64,000 nt of DNA from Argyresthia goedartella (lineage: Eukaryota; Arthropoda; Insecta; Lepidoptera; Argyresthiidae). Numbering within the stretch: position 1 is the first letter of the stretch; every line of letters starts with the position of its first letter. The DNA lies in assembly GCA_949825045.1 (NCBI GenBank), contig OX463820.1, positions 10,242,501-10,306,500 of the forward strand. Direction: 5' to 3'. The position numbers were made by a program, and so were the translations under genes. The notes under the pieces were generated by a model that saw only the letters and a list, made by a program, of their open reading frames with translations, did not search any database and had not been told where the DNA came from. Positions 43,349-53,862 of this stretch are shown here, piece after piece.

Positions 43349-43585
43349 ACTACTTAAACAGTAATTTATGCTACTATGCGAATTAGGAACTTAATAGTTA
43401 AAAACTTATTAAACTTAGAAAAATAAAAACAGAAGGTACGTCTGGCAAAATCTATAAATTACGATAGTCTCGTGGATTTGTGTAAGTGGATGTAGAGGTG
43501 TGTAAGTGTTTGTGTTTATGAGGGAGTGTAGAAGTTACTGCATGTTATTTTATTTTGCAAAGTCTAAGTTATAGTAGTCTTTAGT
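43349..43585. other. No feature recognised
   Basis: AT-rich with a GTGTAAGTG-type simple tract (about 43475-43515). By position it should continue the DNA left of BEL-2 at 28899, but I cannot identify it. Confidence 0.3.
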
Positions 43586-43890
43586 TTCTCAACTATCGAC
43601 CAACAGTAAACTGCTGTTACGAAATGAAGCGCTAGTTGATAAACTAACGGTTAAAGCCGTTAAATCGTAAACTGGTTTAAACTTGAATTGCAAACGAAAT
43701 ACCAGGGCAAACACTGTGGTAGCTTAGGTGAAGACTAGAGGGGACGAGCGCAGCGAAGCCCCTGAATAGTCTTGATGTTAGGTTGACATGTAAGAACAAA
43801 AGAAACGTAAATTCTAAACCCTGTCGGTCTGGTTTACTATTTGTCGATACTTGACAAACTAACGCACTAGTTTATCAACCAACGGTTTTT
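43586..43890. repeat. Structured-core repeat, copy B
   Basis: The core 43702-43797 matches copy A (14332-14428). Its hairpin pairs AAGACTA (43731-43737) with TAGTCTT (43767-43773), and AGGGG with CCCCT inside; the stem sequence differs from copy A but the pairing and the GAGCG.AGCGAAGC loop are kept. Flanks: CTATCGACCAACAGTAAAC (left, about 43592) returns inverted as GTTTACTATTTGTCGATAC (about 43832); GTTGATAAACTA (about 43636) returns inverted as TAGTTTATCAAC (about 43868). None of these flank motifs occurs in copy A. Confidence 0.6.
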
Positions 43891-43891
43891 A

Positions 43892-44640
43892 CTATCTTAC
43901 GGTGATATATACATGATAAAATTTAAAATCTACATTACTAGTGCTGTTTTTTAATAAAGTCTCTGCTTCAGATGGAGATGAACTTAGACGCTCTGTTGTG
44001 AGTAAGGATACAGCGGTGAAGAATGTTTCGAAAGCTCGAGCTACCTCAGCGTAGGCTTTAACAACATCATCACCTATCTTCAAGCTGGAATCATTATCCC
44101 TTGTTATAACTTTGCCAGTTTTGCGGTATATTATTTGCCAAAATGTTTTCATTTAATTTTTTGAATTTTCTATTTTTCTGTTAATGTGTAAAGATTTTGC
44201 AGTTCTACAAACCAGTCACGTTCGAGTCCCGGTGGGGGCAAATATTTGTTTGACGAGAACGGATGTTTGTACCCTAGTCATGGTTGTGTATCTATCTAAA
44301 TATAATATTTATCTATAGATGTATGTGTAGCGTTGTCTAGTACTCAAGATACAGGGAATCCTAGTTTGGGGCTAGATCAATGTGTGTAAATGGAGTCCTA
44401 AATATTATTATTATTATTATTACTTGAAAGTTTTGGAATATTTTTTAACATAGTCATAAAGTTTTCATAAAAGTTATAGGTTTTTGTTCATAAAGTTCAT
44501 ACAAGTTAGCTCTACTTTTAAAAATTCCAAACGTTGCCCAGTCATTAAATTTAGAATTAACATTATTGTCACTGACTTTTTTTAATTTAATTTTTTTTTA
44601 TAATTATGTTTGAATAATGTTGAAGAAGTCTTAATCGATT
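43892..44640 (-). pseudogene. LINE-1-family ORF2 linker fragment, split by a SINE
   Basis: Minus strand, from about 44640: SKFNDWATFGIFKSR and LYELYEQKP (about 44580-44480), then the SINE, then MKTFWQIIYRKTGKV to 43892. This matches the segment between endonuclease and RT of LINE-1 (SDWATVGIHRSR, LYELYEEKS, TWQIINRETGK). Stops occur. It is the third copy of this family here, after LINE-1 and LINE-2. Confidence 0.75.
44195..44431 (+). mobile_element. tRNA-derived SINE
   Basis: GTTCGAGTCCCGG (about 44221) is a perfect tRNA B box; a body with GACGAGAACGGATGTTTGT and TTTGGGGCTAGATC follows, and the element ends in (ATT)n at 44410-44431. The A box is eroded. It splits the LINE fragment around it. 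The form is that of common lepidopteran SINEs. Confidence 0.6.
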
Positions 44641-44823
44641 TTGTTTGGGTTCTGTTAAAATCCGATACTGGCAAATTTATATCTAAGTTTATCATAGAGT
44701 TCTCTTGTCTATGGGATGCAATAGGCCATATTTATAGAGGCACACAATATTAAAAATCGTTATTCATTTCGGATTCCAATCAATTTTATATCAAAATTAC
44801 CGAGCAATATACTATAAGAAAAT

Positions 44824-45246
44824 TTGGAAATTATTTTAATATGGGTCACTTGCCATTCAGACAACAGTAGTGATCGTTATGTTATCGGTTATGTTTATTC
44901 GTCAATCCAGCCGATTATCCCTATTAATCCTAGGTTTTCTAACTTTAAAAAACTTCCTAAACCCCTGGTATCAATATTGTGCAGACTTCGGTTCGTTCAT
45001 TGCTGTACTCCCGCATTTCTGAGAAAAATTAGAATCAGAGACAACTCAATTTGCGAGTGTGGTGATGAAGACGGGACTGAGGTCCACATCTTCCTCAATT
45101 ATCCTATTTATGGCATTGAAGGCATATACTCCTTAATTTCTTTAGGTATACCTACTCCAATTAACATCTGTTACCTACTTTCCTTATTCCCTAATTCTAA
45201 AGTAGTTTATAAATTAGCTAAGTTTATACATGTAAACAAAATTTAA
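44824..45246 (+). pseudogene. C-terminal zinc-finger end of a LINE pol
   Basis: SILCRLRFVH, FLRKIRIRDNSICECGDEDGTEVHIFLNYP and FIHVNKI resemble the C-terminal part of Jockey/I-group LINEs beyond RT/RNase H. The usual CxC..H..C knuckle has lost its last Cys (Tyr here). No RT is found upstream, so it is a fragment. Confidence 0.6.
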
Positions 45247-45624
45247 TTGTAGTCAGAAGGTGTTCTACATTTGTAGATAGTCTGCTTGTCTTATGTATAT
45301 ATTGAATGTAGATGTAACCATTTTTGTGTCGTGTATTTTTTTCTAATTTCAGATAGCAAAAAGTCCTATTGCCATGAATAAAAACTAAAGTTTAAATTTC
45401 TAACACACTTGACACTGGCAAAATTAACCTCAGAAGCAGGTTTGGACGCCATATTGAAAAGAAAATTCAATGATTCAATGAAAAATCAAATAGAAAAATA
45501 GCAATAAATGCGAGGATTTGTTGCCGAAATCTCTGTTTTATTACTACTGGTTTGTAATTGGTTTTAGTTGAATGACGGTCCAATTGATACGGAGCCGTTT
45601 TTTAGAGAAGTTGTTAGTTAACAA
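45247..45624. other. AT-rich DNA, nothing recognised
   Basis: No open frame or repeat partner. It leads into the long palindrome. Confidence 0.3.
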
Positions 45625-45802
45625 CTAGAAGACAGTAATGTCCAGAAACATCATGGAACCTAGAATCTTTTACTGCAATAAGCATAAAAAACAGTGGTAG
45701 AAATAATTATAAGTTTATAATTCTTTCTACCACTGTTTTTTATGCTTATTGCAGTAAAAGATTCTAGGTTCCATGATGTTTCTGGACATTACTGTCTTCT
45801 AG
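45625..45802. repeat. 178-bp near-perfect palindrome (88-bp arms, 2-base loop)
   Basis: 45625-45712 and 45715-45802 are reverse complements with a single mismatch (45704 against 45723) and only GT between them. Sequence outside does not pair. It has no TE features and no target duplication that I can see. It lies about 210 bp upstream of the paralogue-2 exon. Confidence 0.92.
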
Positions 45803-46010
45803 CTTTTGAGGCAACCAACAGTGGCCGTTTTAGTAAAGTAGGGCCAGTAGTAGTCAGAGAGAAGGGTTGGCTACGTTAGCAAGGCGACAGATTAGATCAA
45901 CGATGTCCATGAAAAACGAGATGCTAAAACAACAATAAATTTAAATTTGCAAATTTCAAGTCGCTGACAATATGTTTTCCCGCAATACCAAATAACCTAT
46001 TAAAGTTTAA

Positions 46011-46517
46011 AAAAAAAATACAGCAGTGGTTCAACAGCCAGTTGATGGGGCTGATGAAGTAGTGACACACAGTTACGTTCCTGAATCAATCATAACCAGC
46101 AAGCCAGGTACCAGCGAAATAATCAACAATGCCCCTGAAAAACCAGCTGCTGCAGTGAAATTATTCGGTGGCAACTATATTGAGGATGCAATTATTGACA
46201 ATGACCTATTTGATGAAAGTACAACCCAACACAATGATTTCACTGGAAACGAAGATGCCGGTGATTATCCTGGAAAGCAATATAACGGCAAAACAATCAT
46301 TTATGTCCCTGAAAACCAAGATGTAGGTGAAACAATCAATGATATTCCTGGAAAACTAGTTTATAGCGAGGTCCCTGAAAAAGTACATACTGAAAATACT
46401 TTTATCGGTGATACCGAGAGTGGAGGACCATTATTCGAAAACAACTTTTTTGGTGGTATGGTGATTATATATACAGGGTATCCCATACGTCACACCCCAC
46501 AGCGACATCGGAGATAG
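46011..46517 (+). CDS. Acidic low-complexity protein, paralogue 2 (exon)
   Basis: Open frame from 46011 to TAG at 46515-46517. There is no ATG near the start; an A-rich tract ending in TACAGCAG at 46019-46026 suggests a splice acceptor, so this is probably a 3' exon. The protein shows degenerate internal repeats of the type (G)ETIND.PGK.....VPE.. (at least three), an acidic IDNDLFDES motif, and the C-terminal block LFENNFFGG..TGYPIR..TPQRHRR shared with paralogue 1. No known domain. The conserved end among diverged, disordered sequence suggests a functional C-terminal peptide, for example a processed or binding segment; this is inference. Confidence 0.6.
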   Translation, partial: KKNTAVVQQPVDGADEVVTHSYVPESIITSKPGTSEIINNAPEKPAAAVKLFGGNYIEDAIIDNDLFDESTTQHNDFTGNEDAGDYPGKQYNGKTIIYVPENQDVGETINDIPGKLVYSEVPEKVHTENTFIGDTESGGPLFENNFFGGMVIIYTGYPIRHTPQRHRR

Positions 46518-47079
46518 ATCGACCTTAGATGCTTTGAATAAGCCTAACATGAACTCAATGAAGGTTGCATGTCATTCGAGTTATTGACAGTATAAAGGGG
46601 TTTTGAATGTTGTATATATTTGTATGTTGATGAGTACAGGTGGCATGAATTCCTATTTCATGGTACTAATATACAAGTATTACACCATCCATGAATAGCA
46701 CAAAATAAGTAAGTTTTTAAAGTAATTTTCTCATACCTTGTACAGTAAAAAATACAGCAGTGGCGAAGTAAACTTTTTGCTGAATGTATAAGACTAAGTC
46801 ATACATTTCTCGTATACTAGGAATCGACAAATAACATTTGTTTCATCACTATTCATAATAGCCTACAAGTTCAAGGAAACCTTCAAAAGATGTCTGTTTA
46901 AGGAATGTCTGGCACTAACAATGTGCAAAATGAAGAATTTGAAAAAACCTTTAAGCCTTTCGGCACTGACTATGGGGGGCAGTGCTGAGACTGGATATAA
47001 AAAAAAATTGTGAAAATTATTATCATACTACTTAATTTGATGCTAGGTACTTGTAAAGACTACCTAGATTTATTTAGAC

Positions 47080-47300
47080 ATAACATAACGTCACGCCTTT
47101 TCCCATATGAGGTGGCAGAGGCACAATTGTGCCCACTTTGTACCAGTTATTCAATACTCCATTTTGCGTGACAGAGGTATGCCCATCGCCGCAGCTATGG
47201 ATTAATGAAGGTTTCCTCACGATGTTTTCCATCACCGATGGAACGTCCGTATAATGTACTTAGGATAAATTAACTATCTTGGTCAGGAATCGAGCCTGCA
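47080..47300 (+). mobile_element. Lepidopteran dispersed repeat (GTCACGCC type)
   Basis: AACGTCACGCCTTTTCCC, GCAGAGGCACAATTGTG, ACTCCATTTTGCGTGA and GTTTCCTCACGATGTTTTCC in this order are familiar from many moth genomes. A shorter copy sharing the first three words lies at 57690-57800. Confidence 0.55.
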
Positions 47301-48065
47301 TCACCTGTGTAAGAAGCAAGCGTGAAACCCATTATGAGCGCGGAGCTCTATTGAGCACGCAGATTTTTTTTTGAGGCTCAAATCAGGTTTATTTACTAAA
47401 GGATAATAAGTCCCATCAGTCTTGAGATTTATGACAATTCAACAGTCTCTGCATATTTTTTTTAAGTTTTTTTATATTTCCTAAGATAAATAAAATATCC
47501 GTGAATAATTAACTGAGATGTATTGCACAATCAAATAGTAACATTAGGTGGTATTTTAAGTGTAAATAACAACTTGTTATTTTATAAACTTACCGAGAAA
47601 CCTTTAGACCAAGAAGTATAGGGCATGGCATAAATATACAGAAGAGATAACTCTTAGCGTCTTTTCTCATGGAACGATATCGCACGCACGATATCGGAGC
47701 GCCAGCAGATATAAATAGATATTACGTCATTTTGTATGACTTAATTTTCTGTTATATCATCCGTTTTCAGTGGATCTTGTTCTTCAAGCCACTCTACACT
47801 GTACGTTGATGACCCTTCGAAAAGACTTCGTCTACGATCAAAGTCCTGTCGAGGTACATCAATAGATTCAAACATTCCAACAGTTTATTCCAATGAACTT
47901 TTATCGTCCTCCAGAAACTCACTGATTTCATCGTCTTTTAGCCGTTTTGTAGGTAAATTCGTTGTGATGCCATTCTGAAATAGATACCTAAATAAAACTA
48001 AATAACAGGCAGAAATAATTCTATCTAACAATATTTATTTCCTTCTGCCTAGATTACTCTTTGAC

Positions 48066-48132
48066 AAAATCCATGATGAAGTGAGCGACAGATGGGACAT
48101 GTCCTACTGTCGCTCACTTCATCATGGATTTT
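48066..48132. repeat. Foldback with 26-bp perfect arms
   Basis: 48066-48091 and 48107-48132 are exact reverse complements; the loop contains GGACATGTCC, itself a palindrome. No partner elsewhere in the window. Confidence 0.88.
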
Positions 48133-48727
48133 AAACCAATAAACGAGAATATTTTGTCAGCTTTAGCATAACCGGAAATAATTTAGGCTATACACCGTAA
48201 TTAATATAAAACTCACCTGAAACCAACGTGAGAAACACGATTAAATTATTAGTTCCTAGTGATTCCGCACACGTGCTCTGTTTTTCGACCATAGAATGTA
48301 AAATAATGTTGCCATCCGAAAACTTAAAATGTCGAAATATAAAGCGACAACTTGCAACCGATTGGGAAAACTTGTCCCAATTAAAGCGTCAATACGAAGC
48401 TTCAGTTCTGTGGAAACTTTCCCTGGGACCTCAAGACCACGAGAAGACTGATGAGTCTTGAGTTGTAGGGGACATATATCTAACAGCCGGCGGACCTAAA
48501 GAGACCAGCTATATCTCGAATTACATTCAACTTTCATTAGGCGTATTCGATGCAAATAAGGCAGATCTACCTACCTCCGGTGTGGCCTATGGGACACCCT
48601 TGAAATTATTATTTTGGTTATTTGTCAGAAGCCTCAGAATGTTCAGACGAATTTTATATAAACTCGCTTTGTTGTACACCAAGTAGGTTATTTTTGATTT
48701 ACGTTTTCGTAAGTATCATATCAAATG

Positions 48728-49058
48728 TTCAAGCTGTAATCCTCACCAAGATGTCTTAATAACTCTGGAATCGTTGAAGGACTATTTCTGAAATTTGGCA
48801 TGTCGTGTGGACTATTTCTGGACTATTTTTTGGAAACCAAACCAAGTCAATAGGCCCTTCCGTTTTCTTGCACGAGAGATGAGGATTACAGCTTGACGTC
48901 AAGCTATAATCCTCACCAACCTATAGCTATAACTTCGAAACTATAAGTGGACTAATTTTCTTTCTTGGTGGACTATTTAGAACTATTTCAGGACTATTTT
49001 TTAACATTTTCAAATTTCATTTTCATGAAGGTTTCAATGGTGAGGATTACAGCTTGAA
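48728..49058. repeat. Two back-to-back MITE-like units with shared 19-bp TIRs
   Basis: TCAAGCTGTAATCCTCACC (48729) ..GATGAGGATTACAGCTTGA (to 48896), then CG, then TCAAGCTATAATCCTCACC (48899) ..GGTGAGGATTACAGCTTGA (to 49057). Each unit (168 and 159 bp) contains repeated GGACTATTT words. Nothing codes. Confidence 0.8.
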
Positions 49059-49212
49059 GGTCGTAAAAAGAGGATGTTTTATATGGTGTTTCCGCAACAC
49101 GCTATTATTGCAAAATTTGCCGAGAGACAGATGACAAAAAATATATTGTACAATTTAGTAAATAAACAAATAAATATATACAAAATGACAAAACATGAAT
49201 GAAAACAGTAAT

Positions 49213-49615
49213 AAAATGGCGTATGGCTAAATCGTACGAGAAAACTGAAGCTCTTCTTGAAACCTAATGTATGGATTGTATGAATATTAAACAAGTACAT
49301 GGATACGTTATATACTTTATTATATTACTATATTAATAATTATTGTATGAGTATTGTGTTATTTTAACAATAACTGATTAATACCTATCATTGTTTAATA
49401 CAATGCGATAACGTTAAAATGGCGTATGGCTAAATCGTACGAGAAAACTGAAGCTCTTCTTGAAACCTAATGTATGGATTGTATGAATATTAAACAAGTA
49501 CATGGACACGTTATAAACTTTATTATATAACTATATTAATAATTATTGTATGAGTATTGTGTTATTTTAACAATAACTGATTAATACCTATCATTGTTTA
49601 ATACAATGCGTTAAC
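49213..49615. repeat. 203-bp tandem duplication
   Basis: AAAATGGCGTATGGC begins at 49213 and 49416; the two units agree except at a handful of bases. It is non-coding (unit 1 is the 3' part of a 73-codon minus frame without motifs). Confidence 0.92.
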
Positions 49616-49971
49616 AATGCGATAGCTATAATTAATAATTTTGCATGAGTTTTTATACATTTTATAGGACGATGATGTACGACTTACCTACTTATGCGAT
49701 ACCCACTTAATCATTGTGATTGATTGTGGTGACCACAAACCAATCACAGGAAGGGCGGGTTCTCCTGGCACTTAAAAGGGGGCTCCACTTAATGTAATTG
49801 TAATCAATTGTGTGTAAAAACTTCTTTTTTTTTAATTTAACTTACTGTAAAGTTTATTGTCTTACTTTCAGGCCATCTTTCTACAACAGGACCAGGTGAA
49901 TACACTGTTAATTTAATAATAGAATGCAATACAAGAACTGTAAGCCTCATCATCCTTTCGAATATTATAGA

Positions 49972-50247
49972 TTTACTAGCTGATGCCCGCAACTTCATCT
50001 GCATGTGCCTAGGAAGTATCTGTTACCGAGATAACGTAACCGTGCTTCTGATGCAGTCGGATAAAAAAAATCCTATAAGTTAATCTAGCTCATAAACTAT
50101 CTCTGTGCAACATTTCATCAAAATCCATTTAGCCGTTTTACCGTGATTGAGGCACAAACACACACACATCCAAACAACCCAACGTCCAAACATCCCAACG
50201 TCCAAACATCCTTACATCGCTACTTTCATATTTATAATATTATTTGG
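49972..50247 (+). mobile_element. SINE/RTE-type short insertion with 8-bp target duplication
   Basis: The body starts CTAGCTGATGCCCGCAACTTC, has CAAAATCCATTTAGCCGTTTT and CACACACA, and ends TATTTATAATATTA, the pattern of the short RTE-derived repeats of insects. ATTATAGA is present on both sides (49964-49971 and 50248-50255). Confidence 0.75.
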
Positions 50248-50473
50248 ATTATAGAACTCGATTATTTTAAACGAGCTATCTTTTGTTTGGTCGATTTGTC
50301 AATATGAAAGGGATTCTGTTAGAAAATCCCTAATGTAGAATATCATAATAAGCCTACTGATCACGGGGATGCGATGACGATCTGATAAGTTTACAAAATG
50401 TCAAACTTGACTCGAGATAACTCCTATCTTTCTATCTTTGATAAAGATTTGTATAATTCTGATTTGTCTTTCT

Positions 50474-50538
50474 AAGATTTGACTTCCACTCTTTCCCATA
50501 TAGGGCCACTATATGGGAAAGAGTGGAATTCAAATCTT
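50474..50538. repeat. Foldback with 30-bp arms, one mismatch, 5-base loop
   Basis: 50474-50503 and 50509-50538 pair with one mismatch around GGCCA. It adjoins the tail of LINE-3 (50541). Confidence 0.88.
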
Positions 50539-50540
50539 GC

Positions 50541-53500
50541 TTTAGAAATAGAATAGAAATAGAAATATTTATTTAAAAAATAAAAATAAGCAGGTTTCCA
50601 AAAGAACATTAATAAAGAAATATAAACCTTAAACGCTACAAGTATGATAAACTGTGGCCCCACACTAGGCAGAGCCTGTATCGTGGGTACCATAATTATG
50701 ATTCACAGATAGGAGATGGGAGTTCAGCGTGGGTACAATTTAATTATTAAGGACACAAAAACAACAGGAAAGAGTGGGTATTATAACCGAAAATATAAAC
50801 AATAAGATATAGACACAGACTAACAAAATAAAGACAGTACATTATTTTAAAACTTAAGAGTAATACAGCATATAATCATGTGGGACATATCGACAGTATT
50901 TGCATGATGACGAAAATTCCTATTGAAGGACTCCTAAGACCATTTCAGTGGTATAGTATGTGAGGGATAGAAGCCATTTTTGACACTTACGTTTGACTTC
51001 AAAACTACTACAATTTCTAAAGTTACAAAAACTGTTGGCCTTGTTGTACATGTAAGGATGAAGAAAATCAGGGAATCTTTGCGCAAAGGTAGTGTGGACA
51101 GCGTTAATAGGAACCTTGTAGGTCCGTTTCATTAGAAGTTTGTTTTATACAGGAGAGTTGGTTATATTTTTATGAACTAAAATAACAGACCTCAGAATAA
51201 ACAGCCTACCGATACTAAGTATATCATTTTCACCATGTATTAGATCAGTGGGATAGATTTTTGGTTTCCTATACATAACTTTCAATACCGAACGTTGAGC
51301 TCGCTCTGAGTCTATTAAGATTGTCTTACTACATCCACCCCATACCGAAATACAGTAGGTAATAATCGACTCACATATAGCCGTATACACTCCCTTTAGG
51401 AGTCCATAGTCGGCACAGTTTCGCAATTGTTTCATGATGTAAATAATTTTACGGATTCTGGCTGTCAATGCTTTTATATGGTCTCTAAAGTTCAGATTTT
51501 TGTCAAGTATTTAGCCTAGGTATTTAATCGATGTAGTATTTTGTATCTCAGGACATTGACATTGGGTAGAGATATTTCCGCATTTGTGAACTTTAATGTT
51601 GGGCAACGCTGGTGGCCCGGAGGCCTCGGTCTTATAAAAGCACAGGTACTTAGTTTTTGCAGTGTTCAGAGTAAGCAAGTTTTTTCATAACCATGTTGCT
51701 ACATTGGACATACCGTTTTCAGCACTAGCAAAGACATTATTCCAGGAGGTATCGTTAGAAATTATGGCGGTGTCATCAGCATAGCAAAATAGGTCAGCTT
51801 TGGATAGATTTATACTATATATGTCATTAATGTATATTAAGAAAAGAGTGGGGCCTAAGATACTGCCCTGTGGAACACCAAAGCTAACGGGTTCAAGTGG
51901 GCTAATATGTGTGCCCACTTTTAGACATTGGAGTTTATTTGTGAGGTAGCTTTTAAACCAAGCAAGAACAGTACCTCGAATCCCCATGTTATGTAGTTTG
52001 TTTAGCAGTATGGGTGTAGAGACCGTATCAAACGCCTTTGCCAGATCAAGGAAGACACCAATTCAGGGTCTACCTTCATCTAGCAAGGTACATACACGTC
52101 TCACTAGTGAACTTACTGCGTCCTCAGTCGAGATACCCTTCCTAAAACCGAATTGACGGTGGTAGAGCAACCTGTTTTGTTCCAAAAAACTAATTAGCCG
52201 GTTGTTAACTACCTTTTCCAATAATTTGGAGAAAGTAGGAAGTAACGAGATAAGACGGTAATTAGAGGGTTCATCTTTTGGCCCTGCTTTATGGATTGGG
52301 CAAACCAAAGCTGTTTTCCAGACCTCTGGGAATTCACCCGTTGACATACTAAGATTAATTATATGGGTCAGAGGTTTTATCACAAAGTATTTTAGTCTCT
52401 TGACGATGCTATTGCTAGTACCATCTATTCCTAGTGCACTACTAGAGGAGAGACGTTGAATCATGCATGTAAGTTCTACACTATCAGTCGGTTGTAAAAA
52501 GATGGAGTGACCATTTGTTTGCTGATTTGACGTTTTTGATGCAAGACTTTCTTCGGATTCATTGGTATCGTTTAAAATATTTGTGGCTAAGTGTTTACCT
52601 ACGTTACTAAAGTACTTATTACATTTGCTTAGATAGGAAATAGGATCATTGGAGATATTCAAAAGTTCAGTGGCTATAGGGTTTTTTGTTTTTGAGTGAC
52701 ATATGTCTTTGATACAACTCCAGAGCTTCTTGGGGTCATTTTTGTTTTCTTCCAGTGCTTTCGACTCGTATTCACGTTTTAGATTGTATAAAATATTATT
52801 GCAGTAGTTTCTATAACGAGAATAAGTCACCTTCAAAACATCGTTGTTGGGGTTTTTTCGCAATTTGTAATGCAATGCATCGCGATTTTTCATGCATTTC
52901 ATTAAACCTGGTGTTATCCATGGTTTTAGATTAAACTTGGATCTACTTATTTTACCATGTTTTGTGTTTTTCGCAACAATATCAGAGATGATTTTAGAAA
53001 AAGATTTGGTGGCCACCTCGACCGATGTTTCAGTCATCACCGCAGACCAGTTAATGTTTTTTATTTCGATTTCGATTGCTTCATAGTCTACCTTCAACCG
53101 TGTTCTGGGTACTGGGTCAGATTTGACAGCAGCCTCAATTTCTATCATTGCTAAGTCGTGATCGGCTATATTTGTTTTGCAAACGATCGCCTGTGCCTTA
53201 AGAAATGATGATAAAAATATATGGTCCAAATAAGCAGTTAACCGAGTTGGCTCTGTTATAGCTGGTAGCAATTCACTCTCAGCCATCATACAAAGGTACT
53301 CCGATCGCTTATATCTTACATCGTCAGAAAGCAAATCTATATTGACATTACCTGCCAGAATTACCGGATGTTTGTCCTTATTAATGTTAACAAGAAGATC
53401 GTGCAGAGAGTCAAGAAAAATAAGAGGAGTATCCGCGGGCGATCGGTAGATTGCAACGACAGTTGCGTTCCCAGGCAGTTCCAGTACAATGCAATTTGCG

Positions 53501-53862
53501 CCAATGAATTCAGGTTCGGACAAAGGTGCGCTAAGGACATTCCTTACATATACAACAACACCCCCAGACTTGTTAATGAATCTAGCAGATTTGTAAACTG
53601 TGTATCGATCTAACGTTCCCACCAGTGTGTTCTCGCGAAGCCAACACTCAGTGAGTATAATAATATCAAACTCAATATTAAGTCTCCTAAGTAAAACTTG
53701 AAATTCGTCGAAATGCAAATATATACTGCGTATATTATAAGTCAATATTTTCAGTTTTGAGTTATCGTGAAAGAAGCTCTCACATTATTCAGGCAGATTT
53801 AATGAATGGCACTTGATTACAAGAGTACTATCCAGATCATTTCCTAGTTCGACTTTATCCAT
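50541..53862 (-). mobile_element. LINE-3: CR1/Jockey-superfamily LINE
   Basis: Minus strand, ending in a (TTTCTA)n-type tail (about 50545-50570). The 3' UTR has the CCCAC..GTGGG stem-loop (50658-50687). The coding region spans 50920-53862 in one frame. No ORF1 was found upstream. A related 3' end lies at 28665-28899. Confidence 0.88.
50920..53862 (-). pseudogene. LINE-3 ORF2: endonuclease and reverse transcriptase
   Basis: The ATG at 53862 starts a frame that stays in phase to about 50920 but has stops near 53788, at 52060-52062, near 51683, near 51510 and near 51143. Endonuclease: TYNIRSIY, ILTECWL, SGGVVVYV, AIYRSPAD, LAGNVNIDL, NIADHDLA. RT: IHKAGPKDEPSNYRLISLL, VFLDLAKAFDTV (motif A), FGVPQGSILGP, FCYADDTAII (catalytic). 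The Asn for Asp in AGNVNID, where AGDFN is usual, is a likely endonuclease-killing change. There are no frameshifts in about 2.9 kb. Confidence 0.92.

Larger units (their letters stand above)
46518..48715. repeat. Segmental duplication, copy 2 (downstream of paralogue 2)
   Basis: Matches copy 1 in blocks 46518-46610, 46617-46960 and about 48510-48715. The 46960-48510 insert holds a lepidopteran repeat (47080-47300) and a foldback (48066-48132). A 77-codon frame at 48228-48461 has no recognisable motif. Confidence 0.72.

Noticed and set aside
43349..43585. Continuation of the LINE-3-family 3' end beyond BEL-2
   Set aside because: Expected from the GTTAA duplication, but the sequence similarity to LINE-3 is too weak to call.
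44213..44235. tRNA gene suggested by a perfect B box
   Set aside because: There is no acceptor stem, A box or anticodon arm, and a SINE body and (ATT)n tail follow.
48228..48461. 77-codon plus ORF as a third exon of the paralogue locus
   Set aside because: It lies in DNA absent from the duplicate copy, has no motif and no convincing splice sites.
49871..49972. Counterpart in copy 2 of the candidate exon at 4605
   Set aside because: An acceptor-like TTACTTTCAG is present, but the following sequence does not align convincingly with 4605-4723 and runs into a SINE.
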